From NCBI GenBank assembly GCA_036384795.1, contig DASVLP010000056.1, forward strand, positions 1 to 64,000: DNA of 64,000 nucleotides. Direction: 5' to 3'. The notes under the pieces are model-generated. The model searched no databases, had not been told where the DNA came from, and saw only the letters and a program-made list of their open reading frames with translations. Positions 1 to 9,848 of the stretch are shown one piece after another. The stretch is from Andeanibacterium sp036384795 (GTDB taxonomy: Bacteria > Pseudomonadota > Alphaproteobacteria > Sphingomonadales > Sphingomonadaceae). Position 1 is the stretch's first letter, and each line of letters starts with the position of its first letter. A program made the translations under genes and the position numbers.

Positions 1-1200
<1,200 letters not shown>

Positions 1201-1434
1201 GTGTCACATACCAAGCCGGCACGGAGCGAACTCCGCTAACCCGCAAGGCATGAGCTTCAAGGAGCCGATACCTGCACTGTCAAACGTAATGGATACGAAT
1301 GAACATGCATATCACGCAGCGAACGTGGAGTTCGCGTGCGGATTGGCGTCGGCTTCTGGTTACCGGTTTCCGGAGCCTTGAGCTCCCCGGACCGGGCGCC
1401 GTCGCCCACATGTCCCTTCATCAAAAATCGACGA

Positions 1435-1446
1435 TGTCAAAGAGCC
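1435..1446 (-). promoter_or_regulatory. rrn boxA antitermination element
   Basis: The minus strand reads GGCTCTTTGACA, matching the boxA motif (TGCTCTTTGACA or -TTTAACA) found in bacterial rRNA leaders, where Nus factors assemble an antitermination complex. It lies about 235 nt upstream of the 16S 5' end and about 130 nt downstream of the proposed promoter, as expected for a leader element. Its TTGACA part resembles a -35 box, but no -10 follows at the right distance. Confidence 0.7.
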
Positions 1447-1572
1447 ATCCAACAGAAGAAGCGGACAAAAATTGCTCCCCGATTTAATGGCCGGGGGACG
1501 ATCTGTCCGATCAGTGTTGGCGACCGAGCGACTGGAACCGGTGAAAACCGGCAGCACCGCGTCGGTGAGGGC

Positions 1573-1601
1573 CATATATGGGCGGTGTTGGATTCGGTCA
1601 A
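1573..1601 (-). promoter_or_regulatory. rrn promoter, sigma-70 type
   Basis: On the minus strand TTGACC (1601-1596) is followed after exactly 17 bases by TATATG (1578-1573), a near-consensus housekeeping promoter pointing at the 16S gene. It lies upstream of the boxA-like element. Transcription would start near 1566 and give a leader of about 365 nt. Confidence 0.7.
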
Positions 1602-1718
1602 CGGGTTTTTGCAATTTTATTTCGCGGCGCCGGAACCGTTCGGCAAATGCCCGGAAATCCGCGATTTCCGCCCCTCCTTTACCCCATGGTAAACGGATTC
1701 TGACATACGCAGGCGGGC

Positions 1719-3188
1719 ATGGACACCGCGAATCCCGCCATCCCGCCCGCTGACTCGCTGCGCAACCAGGTGCGCGCGGCGGTGATCTGGCGTTCGGGCT
1801 CGCAGATCGTAGGCCAGCTGGTGACCTGGGTCTCGACGTTCATCGTCATCCGCATCCTCTCGCCGGCCGACTACGGCCTCTATGCGCTGACTTCGGTGGT
1901 GCTCGGGCTGCTCACGCTGATGAACGGGTTCGGCATCGCCAACGCGCTGATTCGCGAACGCGAGGCGACGCCGCAGTTGCTGCGCCAGGTGTTCGGGATG
2001 CTGTTCGTGCTGAACGGTGCGCTGGCGCTGATCCAGTTCCTCGCCGCGCCGCTGGCCGCCGCATGGTACGGCCAGCCGAGGGTCACCGAGCTGCTCAGGG
2101 TGCAGTCGCTGATCTACCTCACCAATCCGTTCCTCGCGCTCGCCTATGCGGTGCTGTCGCGCCAGATGGATTTCCGCCGCCAGGCGCAGGTCAACCTGAT
2201 CGCCGGATTCGCCGCGGCGGCGGTCGCGCTGGGCGGCGCATTCGGCGGGCTGGGGGTGTGGACCCTGGTGTTCGCGCCGCTGACCGGGTTCGTCGTCCGC
2301 GCGGGGGGCATGACGATCGCGGCCGGCACCTTCATCCGCCCGAGCTTCGACTTCCGCGGCGCGTGGCGGCTCGCGCTGTTCGGCGGCACCGTGACGATCG
2401 GCCAGTTCTTCTGGTTCCTCCAGACCCAGGCGGACATCGCGATCGCCGGGCGCGCGTTCGCGCCGCACCTGCTCGGCATCTACACCACCAGCCTGTTCCT
2501 GACCCAGATGTTCGTCACCAAGTTCGTGCCGCCGATCAACGAAGTCGCCTATTCGGCCTACGCGCGCCTGCAGGACGACGGGGCGGCGTTCCGCTACGGG
2601 TTCCTCAAGGCGGTGCGGATCATCATGCTGCTCGGCGTGCCCTTCAGCCTCGGCCTCGCCGCGGCGGCGGACGCGGTAGTGCCGGTGGTGCTGGGGCCCA
2701 AATGGGCCGAGACCGCGCCGGTGATCGCGCTGCTGGGCTTCGCGATGCCGTTCATGACCTTGCAGGCGCTGTTCGGGCCGGCGGTGAACGCCGCGGGCCA
2801 TCCCGGGATCTACACCCGCATCTCGCTGTTCGGCGGAGTTCTGCTGCCGCTATGCTTCCTCGCGGGTGTCCGCTGGGGGCTCGTCGGTCTCGCGAGCGCG
2901 TGGCTGGCGGGCTATCCGCTGCTCGTCGCGCTGTCGGCCGCCTGGGTGCTGCCGGCATTGCACCTCAGCGTGCGCGAGTTCCTCAAGGCGTTCCTACCGC
3001 CGCTGGTCGCGGGCGCGGCGATGGTGGTGCTGGTGCGCCTCGTCGACCGCGCGTTGCCGCCGATCCCGGCGCTGGCGCATCTCGCGCTGCTGGTGGCGGC
3101 CGGCGGGGCCGTTTACGGGCTGTGGCTGCTGACCCTTGCGCGCGCGCGGCTGACAGAGCTCGTCGATCTCGCCCGCCGGCGCGGCTAG
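1719..3188 (+). CDS. Oligosaccharide flippase family protein (Wzx/WzxC-like)
   Basis: This 489-residue protein is almost entirely made of hydrophobic segments (about 12-14 predicted membrane helices), with the N-terminal pattern SQIVGQLVTWVSTFIVIRIL followed by SPADYGLYAL, typical of lipopolysaccharide or exopolysaccharide flippases of the MOP superfamily. Such proteins move lipid-linked sugar units across the inner membrane. The ATG at 1719 is preceded by a weak purine stretch. It ends 4 bases inside the end of the convergent glycosyltransferase gene, and the two plausibly serve one surface polysaccharide, although they are on opposite strands. The family is clear; the substrate is not. Confidence 0.85.
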   Translation: MDTANPAIPPADSLRNQVRAAVIWRSGSQIVGQLVTWVSTFIVIRILSPADYGLYALTSVVLGLLTLMNGFGIANALIREREATPQLLRQVFGMLFVLNGALALIQFLAAPLAAAWYGQPRVTELLRVQSLIYLTNPFLALAYAVLSRQMDFRRQAQVNLIAGFAAAAVALGGAFGGLGVWTLVFAPLTGFVVRAGGMTIAAGTFIRPSFDFRGAWRLALFGGTVTIGQFFWFLQTQADIAIAGRAFAPHLLGIYTTSLFLTQMFVTKFVPPINEVAYSAYARLQDDGAAFRYGFLKAVRIIMLLGVPFSLGLAAAADAVVPVVLGPKWAETAPVIALLGFAMPFMTLQALFGPAVNAAGHPGIYTRISLFGGVLLPLCFLAGVRWGLVGLASAWLAGYPLLVALSAAWVLPALHLSVREFLKAFLPPLVAGAAMVVLVRLVDRALPPIPALAHLALLVAAGGAVYGLWLLTLARARLTELVDLARRRG

Positions 3189-4045
3189 AGCGCGCCCTCG
3201 CGCGCGGCGCGAGCCATCCGGCTGAGCGCCTCGCGGTCGAACCACCACCACACCGGATGCGCGCGCGGCGCCAGCCGGCTGAGCCACTGCGGATAGAGCA
3301 ACGCGAGCCGCGGCGGCAACGCAGCCGGGCCCGGCCCGCGCATGATCGCGCTGATCATCCGGTTCTGAAAATGGCGGGTGCTGTAGTTCACCATCCGCCG
3401 GTACTGGTTCGCGAGCGACCGGGGCGAGGACAGCCGCGTGGGTTCGCACAGGAACCCGGCCTGCGGGCACGCGATCACCCGCGCGTCGCGCCATTCCTCT
3501 TCCGTGCCGAGGTCGGTCTTGGCGAGCGCGCCGATGAGGCCGTCGTCGCCGACCAGGTCGTCGGGCAGGCGCAGCCCCGCTTCGCGCATCCGCGCGACGA
3601 ACGAGCCCTTCAGCGCATAGAGATCGCCGAACAACCCGCGCTCGCGGATCACCGCCTGGCGATAGGCTTGCGCCCGGCGCCCGTTCGCCGGCAGGCCGGC
3701 AGCGGCGTTCGCGTCTGGATCCGCGTCGAGCGCGTGCGCCAGCGCCTCGATCGAGCCGGCGAGGACTTCGGCGTCGCCGTCGACGAACACGAACGTCCGC
3801 GCGGCAATGCCGGGCGTGTCGAACACGAAGCGGTTCCAGCTGCGCGCCTTGCCGCCCTCGGCATATTCGTGGACCCGCACCCCGAGAAACCCGCGGGCGA
3901 CCTCGGCGGTGCGGTCGCGCGAGCCGTTGACCACCACGTGCACGGCGATGTGCGGATCGCCCAGCGGCAGGCTGGCGAGGCACGCCGCGATGCGGCGCTC
4001 CTCATTGTGCGCCATCACCGCGACGATGATTTCGGCTCCGCCCAT
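3185..4045 (-). CDS. Family 2 glycosyltransferase
   Basis: The 286-residue product begins GGAEIIVAVMAHNEERRI, the nucleotide-binding beta-alpha start of GT-A family 2 glycosyltransferases, and has VFVDGDAEV around residue 97, the DxD-like metal and nucleotide-sugar site. It would transfer a sugar to a lipid-linked or envelope acceptor on the cytoplasmic side. The C-terminal third is rich in Arg and Trp and may dock at the membrane. A start at 4057 would add four residues; the frame stays open further upstream, but that part is low-complexity and runs into the region before the divergent protease gene. The gene converges on the flippase gene with a 4-base overlap. Confidence 0.8.
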   Translation of the reverse strand: MGGAEIIVAVMAHNEERRIAACLASLPLGDPHIAVHVVVNGSRDRTAEVARGFLGVRVHEYAEGGKARSWNRFVFDTPGIAARTFVFVDGDAEVLAGSIEALAHALDADPDANAAAGLPANGRRAQAYRQAVIRERGLFGDLYALKGSFVARMREAGLRLPDDLVGDDGLIGALAKTDLGTEEEWRDARVIACPQAGFLCEPTRLSSPRSLANQYRRMVNYSTRHFQNRMISAIMRGPGPAALPPRLALLYPQWLSRLAPRAHPVWWWFDREALSRMARAAREGAL

Positions 4046-4173
4046 GGTGCCCGCCATAGCCCCGGAATGGCTAATTTTGACTTGCCCGGTTTGGCAAACG
4101 CCGTTTGCCGGAAGTGGCCGGCGTGTGGTATTCTGCGGCTTCGCGGGCCCCCGCGCCCGCGTGTGGGGAGAGA

Positions 4174-5136
4174 ATGCCGATGAGCTGGCTGGGACCGGCC
4201 TTGGCTGCTGCGCTGGCGACGACCGCCTGGCCGCTCGGCACGCCCGGGGCACCTGCCGTGCCCGCCACCGCCTCCGACGAGGCCGGCGACATCGACGTGA
4301 TCCAGGCCCAGAACGAACGCTTCGACCGCATGACGGTGCCGGTGAAGATCGACGACAGCGGCCCGTATGCGTTCATGATCGATACCGGCGCCGAAGCCAC
4401 GGTGGTGTCGCTCGATCTGGCGGACCGGCTGGGGCTTGCCGAACGCTCGCCGGCGACGCTGGTGGCAATGGCGAGCCGCAAGCCGATCGAAACCGCGTTC
4501 ATTCCCCATCTCGAACTCGGCAGCCGGAGCTTCAACATCCAGACCGCGCCGCTGGTCGATCGCTCGAACATCGGCGCCGCCGACGGCGTGCTCGGGCTCG
4601 ACAGCCTGCAGAACCAGCGCGTGCTGATCGATTTCGCCGAGCAGCGCATCGCGGTCGCCGATGCGCGGGACCTGGGCGGCAACCGCGGTTACGAGATCGT
4701 GGTTACCGCGCGGCGGCGATTGGGCCAGCTGATCATCACCAGCGCGCGGTTCGACAACGTGCGCGTGGCCGTGATCGTCGACACCGGGGCCGAGGCGAGC
4801 ATCGGCAACGATGCATTGATGCGCCGGCTGCGCGGCGGCAACGCCGGCCCCGCGCAGATCACCGACATCAACGGAGTGCAGGCATCCGGCACCGTGCGCC
4901 TGGCGAGCGAAGTCCGCATCGGCGACGCCAAGCTGAGCAACATTCCGGTGGCGTTCGTCGAATCGCCGTTGTTCAAGCAACTCGGGCTCGAAGGCCAGCC
5001 GGCGATGGTCCTGGGCATGAACGAGCTGAGGCTGTTCCGCCGCGTCGCGATCGACTTCAAGCAGGGCAAGGTCCTGTTCGACCTTCCGCCCCAGGCGACC
5101 CTGCCGCAGGACGTCTTCCGGGTCATGCCGTTCTGA
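4174..5136 (+). CDS. Exported aspartyl protease with two retropepsin-like domains
   Basis: The 320-residue protein starts with a signal peptide (hydrophobic about residues 5-20). It then has two copies of a retropepsin-type active-site motif: MIDTGAEATVVSL with Asp at residue 70 and VIVDTGAEASIGN with Asp at residue 203. Each half continues to an LG-containing flap and end region (GVLGLDSL, MVLGMNEL). Retroviral-type proteases dimerise to bring two DTG motifs together, so this chain could form an active site by itself in the periplasm. The ATG at 4174 has a good ribosome binding site (GGGGAGAG). Physiological substrate unknown. The Atm1-like exporter gene follows 76 bases downstream. Confidence 0.85.
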   Translation: MPMSWLGPALAAALATTAWPLGTPGAPAVPATASDEAGDIDVIQAQNERFDRMTVPVKIDDSGPYAFMIDTGAEATVVSLDLADRLGLAERSPATLVAMASRKPIETAFIPHLELGSRSFNIQTAPLVDRSNIGAADGVLGLDSLQNQRVLIDFAEQRIAVADARDLGGNRGYEIVVTARRRLGQLIITSARFDNVRVAVIVDTGAEASIGNDALMRRLRGGNAGPAQITDINGVQASGTVRLASEVRIGDAKLSNIPVAFVESPLFKQLGLEGQPAMVLGMNELRLFRRVAIDFKQGKVLFDLPPQATLPQDVFRVMPF

Positions 5137-5212
5137 CGGACACCGCGGGGGATGAGCCCCGCTGCGGCGCGACCCATTGCCCTTTCGTGCGCGAACGCCC
5201 AAGTCACCGGCA

Positions 5213-7036
5213 ATGCCGCCGCACGGACCGACATCCACCGACCTTCGCACCCCCGCCGACTGGCCCACGGTCAAGCGCTTCCTACCTTATCTATGGCAGC
5301 GCGGCCGCAAGGGCGTGCGCTTGCGGCTGGCGATCGCGCTGCTGCTGATCCTGGTTTCCAAGATCACCGTCTTCTCGATGCCTTACGCGATGCGCGGGCT
5401 GACCAACGATCTGGCGGGCCCGCGGGGCCAATCGCCGATGTGGGCGGCGCTCGCGCTGGTGCTTGCCTACACCGTGGCGCGCTTCGCGACGGTGCTGTTC
5501 GACAACGTCCGCAACGTAGTGTTCGAGCGTGTCGGCCAAAGCGCGGTGCAGATGCTCGCCGAAGACGTGTTCCAGCGCCTCCACCAGCTTTCGCTGCGCT
5601 TCCACCTCGCGCGGCGCACCGGCGAGGTGACCAAGATCATCGAGCGCGGGACCAAGAGCATCAACAACATGCTCTATTTCCTGCTGTTCAACATCGCCCC
5701 GACCGTGATCGAGCTCACCGCGACTTCGGTGATCTTCTACCTCAATTTCGGCTGGGGGCTGGTGGTCGCGACGATGGTGTCGGTGGTCGCCTATATCTGG
5801 ATCACCACCCGGATCACGGAATGGCGTGCGTCGCTGCGCCTCAAGATGAACGAGCTCGACGGGCAGGCGCTCGGCCGGGCGGTCGATTCGCTGCTGAACT
5901 ATGAGACGGTGAAGTATTTCGGCGCCGAAACCCGCGAGCTCACGCGCTATTCGCAAGCCGCCGAAAGCTACATGAACGCCGCGGTCAAGAGCGAGAACTC
6001 GCTCGCGTTGCTCAACATCCTGCAGGCGGTGATCACCAACCTGCTGATGGGCGGCGCGATGGCGTGGACAGTGTGGGAATGGAGCCACGGACGGCTCCGG
6101 GTCGGCGACCTGGTGTTCGTGAACGGGCTGCTGATGCAGCTGTTCCGGCCGCTCGACTTCCTGGGGATGGTCTATCGCACGATCCGCCAGGGCCTGATCG
6201 ACATGGCGCAGATGTTCGCGCTGATCGACACCGACATCGAAGTCCGCGACGCGCCGGGCGCGCCGGCGCTGGTCGTGCGGCGCCCGTCCATCGTGTTCGA
6301 CGATGTCGCGTTCGGCTACGAAGGCGAGCGCCAGATCCTCCACGGATTGAGCTTCGAGGTCGCGGCGGGCAGCCATGTCGCGGTGGTTGGCCCATCCGGC
6401 GCGGGCAAGTCGACCATCGGGCGGCTGCTGTTCCGGTTCTACGACCCGTGGTCGGGCCGCATCCTGATCGACGGGCAGGACATCAAGCAAGTAACGCAAG
6501 AATCATTGCGGGCGGTGATCGGCATCGTCCCGCAGGACAGCGTGCTGTTCAACGACACGATCGGCTACAACATCGCCTACGGCCGCGACCGGGCGGACAT
6601 GGACGAAGTGATCGCGGCCGCGCGCGGCGCGGCGATCCTGCCGTTCATCGAGCGCCTGCCGCACGGGTTCGACACGCCGGTCGGCGAGCGCGGGCTCAAG
6701 CTTTCCGGCGGCGAGAAGCAGCGCGTCGCGATCGCGCGCACTTTGGTGAAGAACCCGCCGATCCTGCTGCTCGACGAGGCGACCAGCGCGCTCGACACCC
6801 GCACCGAGCAGGAAATCCTCGCCACCTTGCGCCGCATCTCGGCCGACCGCACGTCGATCTCGATCGCCCACCGGTTGTCGACGATCGTCGATTCGGACGT
6901 GATCTACGTGATGCAGGAAGGCCGCCTTGCCGAGCACGGCACCCACGCCGAGCTGCTCCGCTTCGACGGGCTCTATGCCGAAATGTGGACGCGCCAGGCG
7001 GCCGAGAGCGCCGCGCTCGAGGAAGCCGCGGAATAG
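5213..7036 (+). CDS. atm1: Atm1-type ABC exporter (permease fused to ATPase)
   Basis: The 607-residue protein has six membrane helices in its first 320 residues, then a nucleotide-binding domain with Walker A GPSGAGKST (from residue 393), signature LSGGEKQRVAIA (from 497), Walker B LLLDEAT (from about 518) and an H-loop in SIAHRLST. The membrane part (FHLARRTGEVTKIIERGTKS; NYETVKYFGAE) is characteristic of the Atm1/HMT1/ABCB7 family. The well-studied Novosphingobium aromaticivorans Atm1 exports glutathione derivatives and protects against heavy metals, and this protein looks like the same type. The ATG at 5213 is chosen over an in-frame TTG at 5177; neither has a strong ribosome binding site. 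Confidence 0.92.
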   Translation: MPPHGPTSTDLRTPADWPTVKRFLPYLWQRGRKGVRLRLAIALLLILVSKITVFSMPYAMRGLTNDLAGPRGQSPMWAALALVLAYTVARFATVLFDNVRNVVFERVGQSAVQMLAEDVFQRLHQLSLRFHLARRTGEVTKIIERGTKSINNMLYFLLFNIAPTVIELTATSVIFYLNFGWGLVVATMVSVVAYIWITTRITEWRASLRLKMNELDGQALGRAVDSLLNYETVKYFGAETRELTRYSQAAESYMNAAVKSENSLALLNILQAVITNLLMGGAMAWTVWEWSHGRLRVGDLVFVNGLLMQLFRPLDFLGMVYRTIRQGLIDMAQMFALIDTDIEVRDAPGAPALVVRRPSIVFDDVAFGYEGERQILHGLSFEVAAGSHVAVVGPSGAGKSTIGRLLFRFYDPWSGRILIDGQDIKQVTQESLRAVIGIVPQDSVLFNDTIGYNIAYGRDRADMDEVIAAARGAAILPFIERLPHGFDTPVGERGLKLSGGEKQRVAIARTLVKNPPILLLDEATSALDTRTEQEILATLRRISADRTSISIAHRLSTIVDSDVIYVMQEGRLAEHGTHAELLRFDGLYAEMWTRQAAESAALEEAAE

Positions 7037-7128
7037 CCGGCGATATTTTTCGCCTTGCGCGCGAAATGGGGAAGTGGAACACCGCGCGCGGGGTGAATGC
7101 AGCAATACGACCATCGAGAGGATCGTCC

Positions 7129-7737
7129 ATGAAACACGCCATCGCCCATTCCATCGCGCTCGGCACGCTCGCGCTCGCCCTCGCCGCCTGCCACAAGCAG
7201 GCCGAGCAGCCGCAGCAGCTCACGCTGCACGAGGTGATGAAGAACGAGATCGACGCCAACGCCGACAAGCTGTGGGACCTGACCAACGATGCGCTGGGCG
7301 AACAGGCCGAGCTGGTCGATTCCAAGATGACCGACGATAAATGGGCCCAGCTTCAGGAGTACGCCAACAAAGTGAAGGCGGGCGCCGAGAAGATCGAGAA
7401 CATGCAGTCGGTCGTAGTGGTGAAGCCCGGGGTCAAGATCGCAGACGAGGATGTCCCCTACGGCGATTCGGCCGCCAGCGTGCAGGCGAACGTCGACAAG
7501 GATCCCGAGATGCTGCACGAATTCGCCGGCGCGCTCGCAGCACACATGGACGAACTCGCCAAGGCGGCTGGCACGCACGATGCGGCCAAGGCGGGGCCGC
7601 TGATCGACCAGCTCGACGGCGTGTGCGAGGATTGCCACCTGCAGTTCTGGTATCCGAGCCAGAAGGAGCTGGTGAACAAGTTCCGCAACGAAGGCGCGGC
7701 AGCCGCAAGCGGCACGCCGGCTGCGGCCAACAAATAG
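7129..7737 (+). CDS. Heme c-binding lipoprotein, cytochrome c'-like
   Basis: The 202-residue product has a lipoprotein signal (LALALAAC, Cys near residue 21) and a mostly helical body. Near the C-terminus is one heme c attachment motif, CEDCH, at residues 166-170. A C-terminal CxxCH in a four-helix-sized protein is the class II (cytochrome c') layout, so a periplasmic, lipid-anchored monoheme cytochrome is likely. The ligand or electron partner is not evident. The ATG is preceded by GAGAGGATCGTCC. The tail after residue 185 is an Ala/Gly-rich linker. A strong hairpin follows the stop. Confidence 0.75.
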   Translation: MKHAIAHSIALGTLALALAACHKQAEQPQQLTLHEVMKNEIDANADKLWDLTNDALGEQAELVDSKMTDDKWAQLQEYANKVKAGAEKIENMQSVVVVKPGVKIADEDVPYGDSAASVQANVDKDPEMLHEFAGALAAHMDELAKAAGTHDAAKAGPLIDQLDGVCEDCHLQFWYPSQKELVNKFRNEGAAAASGTPAAANK

Positions 7738-7756
7738 CGGCGCGAGACGCTTTCAT

Positions 7757-7779
7757 CTCCTCCCCCGGCGGGGGAGGAG
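7757..7779. terminator. Hairpin between convergent genes
   Basis: CTCCTCCCCC, a three-base GGC loop and GGGGGAGGAG form a perfect 10-bp GC-rich stem between the stop codons of the cytochrome gene and hslU, which converge here. There is no clear T-run on either side, so it may be a bidirectional transcript-end structure rather than a classical intrinsic terminator. Its C/G-run style resembles the repeats between hslV and hslU. Confidence 0.6.
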
Positions 7780-7782
7780 AGT

Positions 7783-9087
7783 TTACAGGATATATTTGCT
7801 GAGATCGCTGTCGCCGGCGAGGCCGGCCAGCCGGTCGCGGACATAGCCGGCGTCGATCGTCACCGTCTCGCCCTTGCGGTCCTCGGCCTCGAAGCTCAGC
7901 TCCTCGATCAGCTTCTCCATCACTGTCTGCAGCCGCCGGGCGCCGATGTTCTCGACGCTCTCGTTGACTTGCGCGGCGATGCTGGCGATCTCGCGCACCG
8001 CGTCGTCGGTGATCTCCAGCGTCACCTGCTCGGTGCCGATCAGCGCCTTGTACTGTTCGACGAGGTTGGCCCGCGTTTCGCTGAGGATGCGCACGAAGTC
8101 CTCCTCGGTGAGCGAGGCAAGCTCGACCCGGATCGGCAGGCGCCCCTGGAGCTCGGGCAGCATGTCCGAAGGCTTGGCGACGTGGAACGCGCCGCTGGCG
8201 ATGAACAGCACGTGGTCGGTCTTCATCGGCCCGTACTTCGTCGCGACGGTGGTGCCCTCGATCAGCGGCAGCAGATCGCGCTGCACGCCTTCGCGGCTGA
8301 CCGAGCCCCCGCGCACGTCGGACACGGCAATCTTGTCGATCTCGTCGAGAAACACGATCCCGTTGGTCTCGGCATTCTGCAGCGCGGTACGGGCGACGTC
8401 GTCCTGGTCCATGCGCTTGTCGGCTTCCTCGTCGACCAGCTTATCCCACGCCTCGGGCACCTTCAGCTTGCGGCGCTTCATCGGCGCGCGGCCGAGCGCC
8501 TTGCCCATCATTTCGGAGAGGTCGATCATCCCGACGCTGCCGCCCATGCCGGGGATGTCCATCATCGGCGAGGCCGGCGCGTCGCGCAATTCGATCTCGA
8601 CCTCGACGTCGTTCATCGCATCCTCGACGATCCGCCGGCGGAAGCTCTCGCGGGTGGCTTCGGTCGCATGGTCGCCGACCAGCGCGGTCAGCAGACGCTC
8701 CATCGCGGCTTTCGACGCGGCTTCGCGCACCGCTTCGCGGCGGCGCTCCTTCTCGAGCCGGATCGCTTCCTCGGCAAGATCGCGGGCGATCTGCTCCACG
8801 TCGCGGCCGACGTATCCGACCTCGGTGAACTTGGTCGCCTCGACCTTGACGAACGGCGCATCGGCGAGCTTGGCCAGCCGCCGGCTGATCTCGGTCTTGC
8901 CGCACCCGGTCGGGCCGATCATCAGGATGTTTTTCGGGGTCACCTCGTCGCGCAGCTCGGGGCTCAGCCGTTGCCGGCGCCAGCGATTGCGCAGCGCGAC
9001 GGCAACCGCGCGCTTGGCATCGGCCTGGCCGACGATGTGCTCGTCGAGCGCGGCGACGATCGCTTTGGGGGTGAGAGAGTCGTTCAT
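7783..9087 (-). CDS. hslU: HslU, ATPase subunit of the HslUV protease
   Basis: The 434-residue protein is a full-length HslU (ClpY). It shows Walker A GPTGCGKT (58-65), the pore loop GYVG (91-94) that grips substrate, Walker B VFLDEID (245-251) and the conserved C-terminal tail ending SKYIL, which docks into HslV. It unfolds proteins with ATP and feeds them into the HslV peptidase in the cytoplasm, mainly under heat stress. It lies 134 bases downstream of hslV on the same strand. The ATG at 9087 is the only plausible start; the gap before it holds C/G-rich repeats. Confidence 0.98.
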   Translation of the reverse strand: MNDSLTPKAIVAALDEHIVGQADAKRAVAVALRNRWRRQRLSPELRDEVTPKNILMIGPTGCGKTEISRRLAKLADAPFVKVEATKFTEVGYVGRDVEQIARDLAEEAIRLEKERRREAVREAASKAAMERLLTALVGDHATEATRESFRRRIVEDAMNDVEVEIELRDAPASPMMDIPGMGGSVGMIDLSEMMGKALGRAPMKRRKLKVPEAWDKLVDEEADKRMDQDDVARTALQNAETNGIVFLDEIDKIAVSDVRGGSVSREGVQRDLLPLIEGTTVATKYGPMKTDHVLFIASGAFHVAKPSDMLPELQGRLPIRVELASLTEEDFVRILSETRANLVEQYKALIGTEQVTLEITDDAVREIASIAAQVNESVENIGARRLQTVMEKLIEELSFEAEDRKGETVTIDAGYVRDRLAGLAGDSDLSKYIL

Positions 9088-9102
9088 TTGGTCCTCGATG
9101 CT

Positions 9103-9220
9103 CTCTCCCCTTCAGGGGAGAGATACGGAGACTTGGCGCATCGCGCCTAGTCGAAGTTGAGAGGGGCAGAGAGGATGCGCAGGTCCCCTCTCCCAACCCT
9201 CTCCCCTCAAGGGGACAGGG
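9103..9220. repeat. C/G-rich palindromic intergenic repeats
   Basis: Between hslV and hslU, CTCTCCCC-TTCA-GGGGAGAG (9103-9122) forms a perfect 8-bp stem. From about 9183 to 9220 there are further CCCCTCTCCC and CTCTCCCCTCAAGGGGA units. This is a familiar kind of non-coding intergenic repeat in sphingomonad genomes. Placed inside an operon-like pair, the hairpins could attenuate or stabilise the hslVU transcript. Confidence 0.6.
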
Positions 9221-9221
9221 C

Positions 9222-9794
9222 TTAGATCGTTTCCACCGTCACCCGATCGTTGGTGAAGACACAGACTTCGGCGGCCACTTCCATCGCGCGGCGGGCGATC
9301 CTTTCCGCATCGTCCTCATAGTCTTCAAGCGCGCGCGCGGCGGACAGGGCGTAATTCCCGCCCGAGCCGATGGCCGCGATCACGGTGTCGTTCTTGGCTT
9401 CCGGTTCCAGCACGTCGCCGTTGCCGGTCAGCACCAGCATCGTTTCGGCATCGGCGACGATCATCAGCGCCTCGAGGTTGCGCAGGTACTTGTCGGTCCG
9501 CCAGTCCTTGGCGAGCTCGACCGCGGCGCGCAGCAGTTGCCCGCGATGCTGCTCGAGCTTGCGCTCGAGCCGTTCGAACAGCGTGAAGGCATCGGCGGTC
9601 GCGCCGGCGAACCCGGCGATCACTTTGCCGTTCTCGCCGATCCGGCGGACCTTCTTCGCGTTGGGCTTCATCACCGTGTTGCCCATCGTCACCTGGCCGT
9701 CGCCGGCAATCACGGTCTTGCCGCGCTTCTTCACGCCGATGATGGTGGTGCCGTGCCAGGCGGGGCCGCCGTGGCTCGAGGTGGACTGGTTCAT
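9222..9794 (-). CDS. hslV: HslV, peptidase subunit of the HslUV protease
   Basis: This 190-residue N-terminal nucleophile peptidase has the catalytic pair TT in AWHGTTIIGV. Thr16 becomes the first residue after a 15-residue propeptide is removed, which fits the longer propeptides seen in alphaproteobacteria. The segments VIAGDGQVTMG and KVIAGFAGATADAFTLFERL are diagnostic. It forms a double hexamer that HslU caps. No Shine-Dalgarno sequence precedes the ATG; instead a heat-shock-type promoter ends only 7 bases upstream. bamE lies upstream on the same strand. Confidence 0.98.
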   Translation of the reverse strand: MNQSTSSHGGPAWHGTTIIGVKKRGKTVIAGDGQVTMGNTVMKPNAKKVRRIGENGKVIAGFAGATADAFTLFERLERKLEQHRGQLLRAAVELAKDWRTDKYLRNLEALMIVADAETMLVLTGNGDVLEPEAKNDTVIAAIGSGGNYALSAARALEDYEDDAERIARRAMEVAAEVCVFTNDRVTVETI

Positions 9795-9801
9795 GCGGCG
9801 G

Positions 9802-9830
9802 ATATGGGCGCTCGGCCCAATCGCTTCAAG
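9802..9830 (-). promoter_or_regulatory. RpoH (sigma-32) heat-shock promoter of hslV
   Basis: The minus strand shows CTTGAAG (9830-9824), a 15-base spacer and CCCATAT (9808-9802), close to the sigma-32 consensus. The -10 element ends 7 bases before the hslV ATG, so transcription should start at or within a base or two of the start codon. That fits the lack of a ribosome binding site. Heat induction of hslVU is well established in other bacteria. Confidence 0.75.
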
Positions 9831-9848
9831 CGGCCGATCCGCGCCGGA

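Larger units (their letters stand above)
1201..1718 (-). other. rrn leader and intergenic region
   Basis: This 518-base stretch between the 16S gene and the flippase gene has no convincing protein-coding frame; the short open frames in it overlap one another and lack ribosome binding sites. It holds the leader of the leftward rRNA transcript, with a boxA-like element at 1435-1446 and a sigma-70 promoter at 1573-1601. The part from about 1602 to 1718 probably also carries the rightward promoter of the flippase gene, which I could not identify. Confidence 0.7.

Noticed and set aside
1412..1440. TTGACA at 1440-1435 as a -35 box
   Set aside because: No -10 element at 16-18 bases; the sequence is part of boxA.
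1336..1692. Small frames in the rrn leader
   Set aside because: They overlap the rrn promoter and boxA, lack ribosome binding sites and have no recognisable sequence.
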